The notes under the pieces are model-generated. The model made no database searches and was not told the origin of the DNA. It saw only the letters and a list, made by a program, of their open reading frames with translations. From CAZLKT01 sp964560205 (lineage in GTDB: Bacteria; Pseudomonadota; Alphaproteobacteria; Holosporales; Holosporaceae), in assembly GCA_964560205.1 (NCBI GenBank), contig CAZLKT010000002.1:1-64000 (forward strand): a DNA stretch of 64,000 nucleotides, written 5' to 3'. The translations under genes and the position numbers were made by a program. The stretch's first letter is position 1. The number at the start of each line of letters is the position of its first letter. Shown one piece after another: positions 1-7,809 of the stretch.

Positions 1-110
1 TGCTGATGCGCTCTGATTATTGTTGAATCTATCATCATTATCACTATCCACCGCTCATGTATGAAATATCATCTGCCACACACCAGCTTTAGCCCAACGC
101 ATAAATCCCT
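1..110 (-). pseudogene. IS5-family (IS427-like) transposase remnant
   Basis: Read on the minus strand, the left edge encodes GFMRWAKAGVWQMIF, then (after an in-frame TGA) VDSDN, and in a shifted frame MMIDSTIIRAHQ. This is the FxRWxxAGVW...DSDN...MIDSTIVRAHQ block of IS5/IS427-group DDE transposases, where the Asp of MIDST is the first catalytic acid. The upstream part of the gene (the usual ELTDEEW start) is absent to the right of about 110 and the rest runs off the window. A stop codon near 56-58 and a frameshift near 40 show that the copy is dead. Family assignment is from recognised motifs only. Confidence 0.7.
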
Positions 111-173
111 TCTTGATGCTAAAATGCTGAAGTATTGTAACATAAAAATACTAAATGTGGCACCGCCTAAGGG

Positions 174-204
174 GCCCAAAGTCATCATGACTCTGGGCTT
201 TTTT
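174..204 (+). terminator. Rho-independent terminator, plus strand
   Basis: An 11-bp stem (174-184 with 188-198, one mismatch) closes a three-base loop and is followed by six T. The T tract overlaps the stop codon of ygfZ on the other strand. No plus-strand gene is visible upstream in the window, so it may have belonged to lost DNA on the left. Confidence 0.6.
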
Positions 205-1063
205 ATCTGCCATTTTGAGCAACCATCTTTGCTGAAAATTCATGGTGCTCGCCATCCTTCTCCCACTGAAAGCACCGAGATTCTGCCTCTGGCCACGTCT
301 CTAAAAAGTCTATGTTCACACAAGCCATGCATAACCCAGAAAGATGTCCCCCCATACAAGCCACCTTTTTTCCATGACAAAAAAGATCCACACCCTTCTC
401 TGGCAAGAGCAACGGAGTTTCATCAATGGCCAAAGCACAGGCGCGTTTTCGGATCTCACCCTTATAATGGGTACGGGACATCAGCTCTTGTCCTTGGTAA
501 CACCCCTTTGTCCATGAGAGCGCATGCAGGTGCTCATAGCCATATTCTAAAATAATAGAAGCCCCCTCCACCAAATCCCAGACACCATCTGGCACGGCAC
601 ATTCCATGCGATGCATGTGATAGGCGTCCTCGGAAGATTTCTGAAATCCTGGTGGCACCACACCCCGTGTCGCACCAGCAGGCGTATAAAAACGAAAACC
701 CATGCCGTCGTGCCTCGGATCACGTGCACACATACCATGTATGTGGGATGGTGATTCTCCTAGGATGGAAAAAATATCATACTGGCCATGGGCCATCTCC
801 ACCTTATGAAAAGGCTTATATCGAGAGAAGAGCTTCCATAACTCGTCCCCTCGAGACGCATCATGGTCCACAAGAATGGCATCCTCCTGAAACACAAGAA
901 ACATGTCACTGTGAAATCGCCCTTGGGGCGTAAGCAATGCACTGAAACTAAGAGTGGCTCCTCGAGCCACATCCTGCGTAAGAAGTCCTTGTAAAAAAGA
1001 AACCCGCTCTGGACCCGAAAGAGAAAGAACAGCGCGGCTTTTCAAAAAAATCCACTGATTCAT
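203..1063 (-). CDS. ygfZ: YgfZ/GcvT-like folate-binding protein
   Basis: A 286-residue protein of the YgfZ/CAF17 family (COG0354), a tetrahydrofolate-binding relative of the glycine-cleavage T protein that supports assembly or repair of iron-sulfur clusters. The family signature KGCYQGQE, with its conserved Cys, lies near residue 185, and the N-terminal block GPERVSFLQGLLTQDV matches the usual LQGQVTxDV region. The ATG at 1063 was chosen because it begins just before that conserved block; an in-frame TTG at 1123 would add 20 residues with no family counterpart. It stands alone on the minus strand, and its stop overlaps the T tract of the terminator at 174-204. Assignment is firm, start less so. 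Confidence 0.85.
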   Translation of the reverse strand: MNQWIFLKSRAVLSLSGPERVSFLQGLLTQDVARGATLSFSALLTPQGRFHSDMFLVFQEDAILVDHDASRGDELWKLFSRYKPFHKVEMAHGQYDIFSILGESPSHIHGMCARDPRHDGMGFRFYTPAGATRGVVPPGFQKSSEDAYHMHRMECAVPDGVWDLVEGASIILEYGYEHLHALSWTKGCYQGQELMSRTHYKGEIRKRACALAIDETPLLLPEKGVDLFCHGKKVACMGGHLSGLCMACVNIDFLETWPEAESRCFQWEKDGEHHEFSAKMVAQNGR

Positions 1064-1233
1064 GAAAAAAAAGATTTCGTCACTTCTGTGTACAGCATAC
1101 ACGGGAAGAGGGGATTTCCACAACGAACCTCTCAGAAAAACAGCACGTGAAGGCCCTCAAGAACTCCCTGCTCTTTAAATTATTTTTTCTTATCCCCAAA
1201 AATTTCTTCCGCAAAACTCTAAGCTAAGACACA

Positions 1234-1524
1234 TCAGCCCTCTTGTCCAGCAGGAAGCTGCCGAGACCCAGAGCATCCCTTCCTTCTTTTTTTTCTGTGT
1301 TTATTGGAAATACGAGCTGCACGTCCTTTTTTTCTTGGAGTCCTGTCACCACACGGAGATGGACAAATAAGAAGACGAGGCCCCCCATACTTTCTTTGAT
1401 GCTCTTCTGCCCTTTTCACCATCATCTTCACTTGTGCTGGAGTTGTGGCCTTCGCCGATGATGGCATCACACAACTTGCTCCAAACACCACAAACCACAT
1501 GGTCATCGCCCTATAATTTATCAT
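1234..1524 (-). CDS. Small exported basic protein
   Basis: A 96-residue protein of unknown function. The N-terminus (about residues 7-26) is hydrophobic and ends in SSAKA, a plausible Sec signal-peptidase site. The mature part is rich in Arg, Lys and Gly and has a few cysteines (CPSPCGDR). A strong ribosome site, GAGGAGGG, lies about 8 bases before the ATG. It is the last gene (5' to 3') of a minus-strand cluster of small exported proteins and shares its AEEHQRKYGG-like start of the mature region with the style of its neighbours. No family was recognised. Confidence 0.6.
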   Translation of the reverse strand: MINYRAMTMWFVVFGASCVMPSSAKATTPAQVKMMVKRAEEHQRKYGGPRLLICPSPCGDRTPRKKGRAARISNKHRKKRRKGCSGSRQLPAGQEG

Positions 1525-1553
1525 ATGAAATCCCTCCTCTTTCTATTATCTGT

Positions 1554-1700
1554 TTACCCATGACTTACCATGAGGGAGTCGCCTCCCCTCGATTGTCGCA
1601 CAATCTCCTCCCATTCTTCCTGTGTCATGGCCTGCACCTGTGATGCTATGCCAAAAACCATCATGCACGCACACACTGTCATCACCATATTCTTTTTCAT
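1554..1700 (-). CDS. 48-residue exported peptide
   Basis: A short gene, preceded by a perfect AGGAGG five bases before its ATG. The product starts MKKNMVMTVCACMMVFGIAS and continues QVQA, a clear signal peptide, then MTQEEWEEIVRQSRGGDS as the start of a mature part of about 22 residues. The signal peptide ends FGIASQV, as in the next gene upstream (1804-2295), and the sequence AGGAGGTTATT before the start is the same in both, so the two genes are paralogues at their 5' ends. It may be a whole gene or a copy that lost its 3' part. Function unknown. Confidence 0.6.
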   Translation of the reverse strand: MKKNMVMTVCACMMVFGIASQVQAMTQEEWEEIVRQSRGGDSLMVSHG

Positions 1701-1803
1701 AATAACCTCCTATGGTTTCCATAAAACTTATTTTTTTCTGTCATGTGTAAAGTAGATCCCCAAAAAATCCAAGAAAAGAATTATTTTCTCTCGACCCTCC
1801 ATT

Positions 1804-2295
1804 TTACCCTCGTGTATGAGGTCCAAAATCATGGGAACCACCTCCCACCATAGTACCTACAGCATGGGGTTGATTCTGAGAGTTTCCCTTTGCCATGGGG
1901 TTAGGAGCAATTAAAAGACCACGCTTCCTTCCTTCAGCCGCCATCTCGCTCCAATTTTCTGGCACACCACCTCTACCCCCCTTTGTACCTTGAGAGCCAT
2001 GGGATTCAAAGTCATGGGATCCACCTCCTACCAGAGTACCTACAGCATGGGGCTGGCGATCATGGGATCCACCTCCTAGCATACCACCGTAGGACTGATT
2101 CTGAGAGTTGCTCTTTGCCATGGGGTTAGGAGCAAGCAAAGGCGCACGACTTAAATGCTTTTCTTTTTGGATTTTTTTTGCCCGTTCCGCCATCTCGCTC
2201 CAGTTTTTTGGTGCACCGTCGGCTGTCACCTGAGACGCTATACCAAATCCCATAACAAAAAGAGCAAGCACTGTCATTTTTTTCATGTTTATCAT
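1804..2295 (-). CDS. Exported repeat protein (GGGSHD repeats)
   Basis: A 163-residue protein of unknown function with a signal peptide (residues 1-26, ending SQVTA). The mature part is an internal duplication: each half has WSEMA, a short basic helix, LL(I)APNPMAK, NSQNQ, HAVGT and VGGGSHDF. One half carries an extra GGGSHD. The start was chosen at the first ATG, five bases after AGGAGG. Gly, Ser and His dominate the repeats, so the protein is probably extended, and the His/Asp pairs could bind metal, which is speculation. It sits in the minus-strand cluster of small exported proteins. Confidence 0.65.
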   Translation of the reverse strand: MINMKKMTVLALFVMGFGIASQVTADGAPKNWSEMAERAKKIQKEKHLSRAPLLAPNPMAKSNSQNQSYGGMLGGGSHDRQPHAVGTLVGGGSHDFESHGSQGTKGGRGGVPENWSEMAAEGRKRGLLIAPNPMAKGNSQNQPHAVGTMVGGGSHDFGPHTRG

Positions 2296-2330
2296 AATAA
2301 CCTCCTGTATATGAACTATATTGTTTTCCC

Positions 2331-2534
2331 TTATGAACCTAAGTATTTTTTTGCTGCATATTTTCTTCCAGCTTCGGAAAGTACGGAGCGAATGTGATCC
2401 ATTCTCTTCGCCTCCCTCACTCCTTCTTCTATATCCCTCTTAGTCACAGCCTGGACACCAGAGGCGCCACAAAGCATGCACAATATAAAAAGGAAAAAAA
2501 GATTTTTCTGTATATACTTCTCGAATGTGTTCAT
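2331..2534 (-). CDS. Small exported protein, 67 residues
   Basis: Signal peptide of about 27 residues (core FFLFILCMLCGASG, cleavage after VQA), then about 40 charged residues that look helical (VTKRDIEEGVREAKR). The start at 2534 was chosen because AGGAGG lies just before it; the ATG at 2549 is inside the sequence that forms that ribosome site. The mature region begins with the acidic/basic helix pattern IEEGVREAK, similar to IKEGVKNLFHKA in the gene at 2810-3151. Function unknown. Confidence 0.6.
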   Translation of the reverse strand: MNTFEKYIQKNLFFLFILCMLCGASGVQAVTKRDIEEGVREAKRMDHIRSVLSEAGRKYAAKKYLGS

Positions 2535-2571
2535 CTGTCCTCCTTTCATAAAAAAATCTCGCCAGCAATAG

Positions 2572-2805
2572 TTAGAAGCCCTTGGGTTTTATCATGCGAC
2601 TCTTCCAGCCTTCAATTTTGTCTTTTATATCGTGCCCCCAACGTTTCTCCATGTCACGCTCCATATCAAACTCTTCCACACTCCTCTCACGTTTATTTGC
2701 TTTGTCTTCATGAGCTGTAACATCACCATTGGGTCCTACAAAAAAGAACATATAGATGCTCAGCATCACATACATTTTTTTCATATTTTTCATACATTTT
2801 TTCAC
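2572..2805 (-). CDS. Small exported charged protein
   Basis: A 77-residue product. The hydrophobic stretch (about residues 11-24) after a Lys-rich start is a likely signal peptide; the rest is highly charged (KANKRERSVEEFDMERDMEK) and probably helical. The start is a GTG four bases after the stop of the upstream gene (2810-3151), with GGGTG as ribosome site, which suggests translational coupling. In-frame ATGs at 2793 and 2784 are alternatives. No family recognised. Confidence 0.55.
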   Translation of the reverse strand: MKKCMKNMKKMYVMLSIYMFFFVGPNGDVTAHEDKANKRERSVEEFDMERDMEKRWGHDIKDKIEGWKSRMIKPKGF

Positions 2806-2809
2806 AAAA

Positions 2810-3151
2810 TCACCCTTTTGGCATCCTTCTGGGTTTTTCCATACCTATTTTTTCCCTTATCTTATTCTTTAGCTTTCTGGCCTTCTTTTTCCCTGATGTA
2901 TACAAAGCACCTATGTCTTTTTTTGCTTCCCCTAAATGAGTGTGGATAAAATCTCCTGCGTCATTTTTAAAGTCATGGAATTTTTCTCCAATTTTATATT
3001 TTTGATTATAATATTGTGCCTTTTCTTGAGCTTTGTGAAAAAGATTCTTCACACCTTCTTTTATGTCTGCTTGAAGCCCCCCATGAGCACTCAATCCAAG
3101 AAAGAAAATCATGGATAAACAGATTTTTTTTATAGATTTATATGTACTCAT
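2810..3151 (-). CDS. Exported helical basic protein
   Basis: A 113-residue protein with a signal peptide (core ICLSMIFFLGLSAHGG, cleavage near LQA) and a Lys-rich helical mature part beginning DIKEGVKNLFHKAQEKA. AGGAG lies nine bases before the ATG. It is the 5' partner of the two-gene unit with 2572-2805. The amphipathic repeat of Lys, Ala and Glu resembles LEA- or apolipoprotein-like helices, but no family can be named. Confidence 0.65.
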   Translation of the reverse strand: MSTYKSIKKICLSMIFFLGLSAHGGLQADIKEGVKNLFHKAQEKAQYYNQKYKIGEKFHDFKNDAGDFIHTHLGEAKKDIGALYTSGKKKARKLKNKIREKIGMEKPRRMPKG

Positions 3152-3314
3152 ACAATGTCTCCTGTGCGGGGTGAAACCCCTGGTGTCATTGAAGCATGGG
3201 CTTCATTTTTGATGTTTTTCTTATTCTTGAACATAGAGAGAACTGTCATATTTCCCTATTTTTTTCCAGAATCTTCTTTTTTCTGAGCAGCCCTCTCTCG
3301 TTCTGCTTTGTATT

Positions 3315-4669
3315 TTATGGCGTCATCAATCTTTTTTTATCTATCAGTTCTTTACGATCTTTATCCCTGTTCTCTTTCTTCGCTTTCGCTCGACCTACTC
3401 TCTTGGCTCTTGCTTCTGGTAATTTTTTTTGTTCCTCATTAAATTTACTGATGTCTAGAGCTGTTGGTACACCTTTTTGATCATCTTCAGCATCCCTACT
3501 CTTTCTTTGTACAGAGGGCTGGAAATCTAATGGTCTACTTTTTTGAATATCCTCTGCCTCTCGANNNNNNNNNNNNNNNNNNNNNNNNNNNNNNNNNNNN
3601 NNNNNNNNNNNNNNNNNNNNNNNNNNNNNNNNNNNNNNNNNNNNNNNNNNNNNNNNNNNNNNNNTACAGAGGGCTGGAAATCTAATGGTCTACTTTTTTG
3701 AATATCCTCTGCCTCTCGAGATCTTTTTTGAACAGGACCAGTGTCTTTCTTCGCTTTCCCTCGACTTACTCTCTTGGCTCTTGCTTCTGGTAATTTTTTT
3801 TGTTCCTCATTAAATTTACTGATGTCTAGAGCTGTTGGTACACCTTTTTGATCATCTTCAGCATCCCTACTCTTTCTTTGTACAGAGGGCTGGAAATCTA
3901 ATGGTCTACTTTTTTGAATATCCTCTGCCTCTCGAAATCTTTTTTGAACAGGACCAGTACCTTTCTTCGCTTTCGCTCGACTTACTCTCTTGGCTCTTGC
4001 TTCTGCTAATTTTTTTTGTTCTTCGTGAAATTTATTGATGTCTGAAGCTTTTGGTACACCTTTGTGATCATCTTCAGCATCCCTACTCTTTCTTTGTACA
4101 GAGGGCTGGAAATCTAATGGTCTACTTTTTTGAATATCCTCTGCCTCTCGAAATCTTTTTTGAACAGGACCAGTACCTATATCCACAACTCTCCTCCCTG
4201 GCTTTGCAGCTTGCGGGGCCAGCGGGTTTCCTCCCCCTTCACTCGTTTTTGAGGCCACTGAGGCTGGTACTTCTGTTGGGATTACTGAAACTGGTGCTGC
4301 TGTTGGGATCACTGAAACTGGTGCTGCTGTTGGGATCACTGAAACTGGTGCTGCTGTTGGGATTACTGAAACTGGTGCTGCTGTTGGGATCACTGAAACT
4401 GGTGCTGCTGTTGGGATCACTGAAGCTGGTGCTGCAGCACTTGGAGCACTCCCTCCACCAAGACCTCTTCTCCTGGCAGGAACACTTTTTCCTCTTCCAG
4501 CTGCTCCACCTTTTCTTCCTGTTCCTCCCTTTCGTGCCGCTTTTCTCCCACCGCCACCTTTCGCCCTAGTGGTTTTTTTCGTCCTCTTTTGCTTTGCAGC
4601 AAAAGAATCCTCTCCACCACACACTGTCAACAAACCAACAAGTAATAAAATAATATTTCTCATTCTCAC
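3315..4669 (-). CDS. Exported repeat protein, interrupted by assembly gap
   Basis: A signal peptide (residues 1-24, ending SFAA) is followed by a Lys/Arg/Gly-rich basic stretch, about seven copies of a nine-residue PVSVIPTAA repeat, and then copies of a 72-residue unit with the blocks GPVQKRFREAEDIQKSRPL, DFQPSVQRKSRDAEDD and EEQKKLxEARAKRVSR. The unit length is 216 bp. The 100-N gap at 3565-3664 lies inside the repeats. If the gap is closed at the 55-bp sequence shared by its two edges, the frame continues exactly and gives 399 residues ending KKRLMTP. The true number of units may be larger. A seven-T tract at 3332-3338 puts a further in-character tail (IDDAIKYKAERERAAQKK, stop at 3256) out of frame. 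Function unknown; possibly an exported structural or host-directed protein. Confidence 0.65.
3400..4190 (-). repeat. 216-bp in-frame tandem repeats
   Basis: The anchor sequence TTGGTACACC (plus strand) recurs at about 3467, 3837 and 4053. The last two are 216 bp apart; the first spacing becomes 216 once the 100 N and a duplicated 55-bp edge are removed. Units are nearly identical, with changes such as D/H and T/K at single codons, so the array is recent and may have more copies than assembled. Confidence 0.8.
3565..3664. other. Assembly gap with 55-bp overlapping edges
   Basis: Exactly 100 N. The 55 bases before the gap are repeated identically right after it (from 3665), so the contig ends overlap and the N run is a placeholder rather than missing sequence of known length. 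The same 55-bp signature flanks the second gap at 51392-51491. Confidence 0.9.
4250..4435 (-). repeat. 27-bp tandem repeats encoding PVSVIPTAA
   Basis: About seven copies of a nine-codon unit sit between the basic stretch and the 72-residue repeats of the exported protein at 3315-4669. Variants ASVIPTEV and ASVASK occur at the C-terminal end. The Pro/Val/Ala composition suggests a flexible linker. Confidence 0.75.
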
Positions 4670-4776
4670 TCCCCCTTTATATTATATTTAATTTAATCAA
4701 ATTCTATATAAAAATAATTAACGTCATATTAATTATTATAAACTATTTTAATTTTTAATTTCCGCAAATAACACAT

Positions 4777-4962
4777 CTATTCTTCTGAAACAGTCGATTC
4801 TTCATGATGCTCTTTTTCATTCTTGTGATCCTTAGAAAAAAATGTCATATGTTTTGCAACATTTTTTGCACGACGCTCTGTTTTTTCACTGCTCAGCACA
4901 ACCTCAGCGCCACCGCACATCAGTAAAGCACCGAAAAGTATCTTCAAGGTGGTATCCCTCAT
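4777..4962 (-). CDS. Small exported protein, 61 residues
   Basis: Hydrophobic N-terminus (ILFGALLMCGGAEVVLSS) after MRDTTLK, then a charged tail ending in acidic residues. GAGGAG lies seven bases before the ATG. The GGAEVVLS boundary resembles VCGGEDSFAA in the downstream repeat protein. It is the first gene of the small-exported-protein cluster. No family recognised. Confidence 0.5.
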   Translation of the reverse strand: MRDTTLKILFGALLMCGGAEVVLSSEKTERRAKNVAKHMTFFSKDHKNEKEHHEESTVSEE

Positions 4963-5256
4963 GGTCCGCTCCTCTCAAATTTTTTTCTTATAAAAAACAA
5001 TACCAAGAAATTGTTTTTATTCTATTAAATGTGATGCTTTTTATTCGGAATCATCTGATTTATATTTTAAAAGCTCCAATTCAACTCTTCACAACAGATT
5101 TCCTCTACTCACCCTCGCTCTGAAAAATATGACATCTTAAAATATTCATGGAAGTTTAATGTTTTTCAGCTCTTTTTACTTCATGACAAAAAATTGACAC
5201 CATATTTTTTTTTCCTTAGAATTCGTCAACAAATATTTCCTGATCAAAGATTCATT
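4963..5256. other. AT-rich divergent intergenic region
   Basis: This stretch lies between the divergent small exported gene and murD. It is AT-rich and must hold promoters for both sides, but I cannot point to a convincing pair of -35 and -10 boxes. No further gene was seen. Confidence 0.4.
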
Positions 5257-6627
5257 ATGGCGCACGAGGGGAAGAGTTTTTTTGTCCTAGGACTTGGAGC
5301 CACGGGATTGCCTGCAGCACAGTTTTTACAAAAAAAAGGACAACGGGTCACTGTGTGGGATGATACGGAAAAGCAAAGACAAAAAGCACAGGAGTGTGGC
5401 CTCCATGTGCTCTATCCAGATGCTGTATTTTGGAAAGAGCATCCTGTGGTGGTGCTCTCACCAGGGATTCCCCACGAAGGCGACGAGGCTCACCCTCTTA
5501 TGCTCCAAGCCATGGAGGCAGGGTGTGTTCCCATCTGTGACGTACAGCTCTTTTTTGATTTTTTCCCACACTGTCGAGCTGTTGGCATTACAGGAAGCTC
5601 TGGAAAGTCCACCACATGCTCCCTTTTGGCAACCATTTTAGAGAAAAACGGTATTCCAGCACTGTGGGTGGGCAATGGAGGTATACCCATTTTTGATATG
5701 GTACAGGTGTGGCAGAAAAACGCTCACAGCCCGTGGCTTATCATGGAGCTCTCCTCCTATCAGCTGGCTCTTTCGCATAATCTCCCTGTCAAGTATGGCA
5801 TTGTACTTAATATTCATCCCCATCATCTTCAGCGCCATAAAAATATGGAAAACTATACTGCCATAAAAGAGCAGATTCTCTCGTGGGCAACCAAGGGTGC
5901 ACTTAAAGCTATCCAGTCCAAAGAAAGGATGCCTTCCGGAACATGGGGACAAGATTCTCACGAGAAAAAATGGCGCCTTTGGGCAGAAAAAAATATTTTA
6001 CCCTCTGCATCATATGTGCATACTCCCACTGAGGTGTTTTACACAGGAAAACCTTCCGCCTCTTTTTCTCTGGGCTGCAATAACCCATGGATGGCCCTTT
6101 CTCACAACAATAAAAATCTTTCCATCGTATGGGCTATTTTACATATGATGGATCTGCACACGCTGTCCTTTCACATCATCTCATCTTTCAGCCCCCTCAT
6201 ATATCGTCAGGAGCACGTCAAAACCATCAAAAATATCACCTACATCAACGACAGCAAAGCCACAAGCCCTGCATCTGCTGCTGCTGCACTGGAAAATTGT
6301 GAGAATATTTTTTGGATTGTGGGGGGGGGCCTGCAAGATGATGAGACAACACCCCTTGTCCCACACCTCACCCGTGTGATACAGGGATTTACCATAGGAG
6401 AATCTTCCCCTCGATATGCAGAGTTTCTCACAGAGCACCACATACCGGCTCACCACTGTGCATCCATGACAGAAGCAGTGGAGAAAGCCACCGCAGCGGC
6501 ATTAGCGTATGGAAAAAAATCCGTTATACTACTCTCTCCTGCATGCCATAGCTTTGATCAATTTAAAAATTTTGAAGAAAGAGGCAAAAAATTCACAGAA
6601 TCGGTTATGATGTTATGGCCATCGTAA
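5257..6627 (+). CDS. murD: UDP-N-acetylmuramoylalanine-D-glutamate ligase
   Basis: MurD adds D-glutamate to UDP-MurNAc-L-Ala in the cytoplasm, using ATP. Seen here: an N-terminal nucleotide-fold start (FFVLGLGATGLPAAQFL), the ATP-binding GSSGKSTT near residue 110, HHLQRHKNMENY in place of the usual DHLDRH-type block, and INDSKATSPASAAAAL in the C-terminal domain. Length 456, normal for the family. The ATG at 5257 was preferred over the upstream frame start (5194) because the conserved fold begins a few residues later. It opens the mur/fts operon murD-ftsW-murG-murC-murB. In the conserved block the first Asp is His and the second is Gln, which is tolerated in some relatives. Confidence 0.93.
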   Translation: MAHEGKSFFVLGLGATGLPAAQFLQKKGQRVTVWDDTEKQRQKAQECGLHVLYPDAVFWKEHPVVVLSPGIPHEGDEAHPLMLQAMEAGCVPICDVQLFFDFFPHCRAVGITGSSGKSTTCSLLATILEKNGIPALWVGNGGIPIFDMVQVWQKNAHSPWLIMELSSYQLALSHNLPVKYGIVLNIHPHHLQRHKNMENYTAIKEQILSWATKGALKAIQSKERMPSGTWGQDSHEKKWRLWAEKNILPSASYVHTPTEVFYTGKPSASFSLGCNNPWMALSHNNKNLSIVWAILHMMDLHTLSFHIISSFSPLIYRQEHVKTIKNITYINDSKATSPASAAAALENCENIFWIVGGGLQDDETTPLVPHLTRVIQGFTIGESSPRYAEFLTEHHIPAHHCASMTEAVEKATAAALAYGKKSVILLSPACHSFDQFKNFEERGKKFTESVMMLWPS

Positions 6628-6657
6628 CCATCATCGCGCATCTCTTGGGGGAAAAAG

Positions 6658-7809
6658 ATGAAATCATTCTGGACCACTGATGAGGACACAAAGCCACTTT
6701 CTTCCCTACTCTTGTGGTGGCACTCCTTAGATTCCGTATTGTACACATGCATTTTTCTCCTCATGGGGCTTGGCATATGGCTTATTCTTGCTGCAAGCCC
6801 AGCAGTGATGGCTCACCATGGATGGAACATTTTCGTCCTCATAAAACGTCATATGATTCTCGTGGTTCCTGGCATTCTTGTTCTCCTGACCACCTCCCTC
6901 TTTTCCAAAAAAAATCTTCTCATATCTGCCCTTGTTGTGGGCATTGTCATGTGGCTTTTTGTGTGGGGGGTACTGTTATGGGGCGTAAAAATAAAAGGCG
7001 CGCGACGGTGGATTTCCTTGGGAGGATTTTCTCTCCAGCCTTCAGAATTTCTCAAGCCCGCCACAAGCTTTCTTGTGGCTTATGTGCTTTCCCATTCTTT
7101 TTTTTCTCGACCATGGAACTTTCTTCTCTGCTTTGGACTTATGGGCATTGTGATCTTCCCTCTCTTTTTCCAACCAGACATCGGCATGATCTTTCTTTTA
7201 TTTTCCATCACCTTTGGTCAGTGTTTTGTGGGAGGCTTGCCGTGGTTATGGGTGGGAGGAAGTGTTTTGCTGGCGTTTCTTGCCGGACTTGGAACATACT
7301 TTTGCTTTCCCCATGCAGTGCATCGCATTCATATCTTTTTTTCTGAAGGCGCATCCGATGCCTTTGGAAGTCAATACCAGAGTATCCAAGCAGTCAAAAG
7401 TATTGCCTCTGGCGGATTGTGGGGAAAAGGCCCCGGAGCAGGCACCATTGTCAATCATCTGCCAGATAGTCATGCGGATTTCATTTTTGCAGTGGCCGGA
7501 GAGGAGCTTGGCCTCATTGTATGTCTTTTTATTCTTGGGTGCTATGCATGTATTATTTTCCGGTGTCTCTGGTATATGCTTCAGGAAAAGGACAAGACCT
7601 ATGTGCTCGTTCTTTTAGGAACCATGTCACAACTTTTACTTCAAGTTTTCCTCAATGTGGGCTCTGTGCTCCGCTTGATCCCTACAAAGGGGACAACTTT
7701 ACCATTTATTAGTTATGGTGGATCATCTTTTTTGAGTTTATGTTGGGCCATGGGTATAGTCTTGGCTATCACACGGCGATATCGAAACCAGGAGCAGGAA
7801 AAATGGTGA
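6658..7809 (+). CDS. ftsW: FtsW, septal peptidoglycan polymerase
   Basis: A 383-residue SEDS-family membrane protein with about ten hydrophobic segments. FtsW polymerises lipid II at the division septum together with PBP3. Signatures visible are LQPSEFLKPA in the first half, the extracytoplasmic loop with LPDSHADFIFAVAGEELG, and LPFISYGGSS near the C-terminus. The position between murD and murG is the canonical place of ftsW and separates it from rodA. A GGGGGA ribosome site precedes the ATG. The stop overlaps the murG start. Confidence 0.93.
   Translation: MKSFWTTDEDTKPLSSLLLWWHSLDSVLYTCIFLLMGLGIWLILAASPAVMAHHGWNIFVLIKRHMILVVPGILVLLTTSLFSKKNLLISALVVGIVMWLFVWGVLLWGVKIKGARRWISLGGFSLQPSEFLKPATSFLVAYVLSHSFFSRPWNFLLCFGLMGIVIFPLFFQPDIGMIFLLFSITFGQCFVGGLPWLWVGGSVLLAFLAGLGTYFCFPHAVHRIHIFFSEGASDAFGSQYQSIQAVKSIASGGLWGKGPGAGTIVNHLPDSHADFIFAVAGEELGLIVCLFILGCYACIIFRCLWYMLQEKDKTYVLVLLGTMSQLLLQVFLNVGSVLRLIPTKGTTLPFISYGGSSFLSLCWAMGIVLAITRRYRNQEQEKW

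Noticed and set aside
61..555. Plus-strand frame of 164 codons over ygfZ
   Set aside because: It is the antisense shadow of ygfZ and the IS remnant, with no ribosome site and no family features.
4051..4569. Leu-rich plus-strand frame (LKLVLLLG repeats)
   Set aside because: It is the antisense of the PVSVIPTAA repeats; its periodicity follows from theirs.
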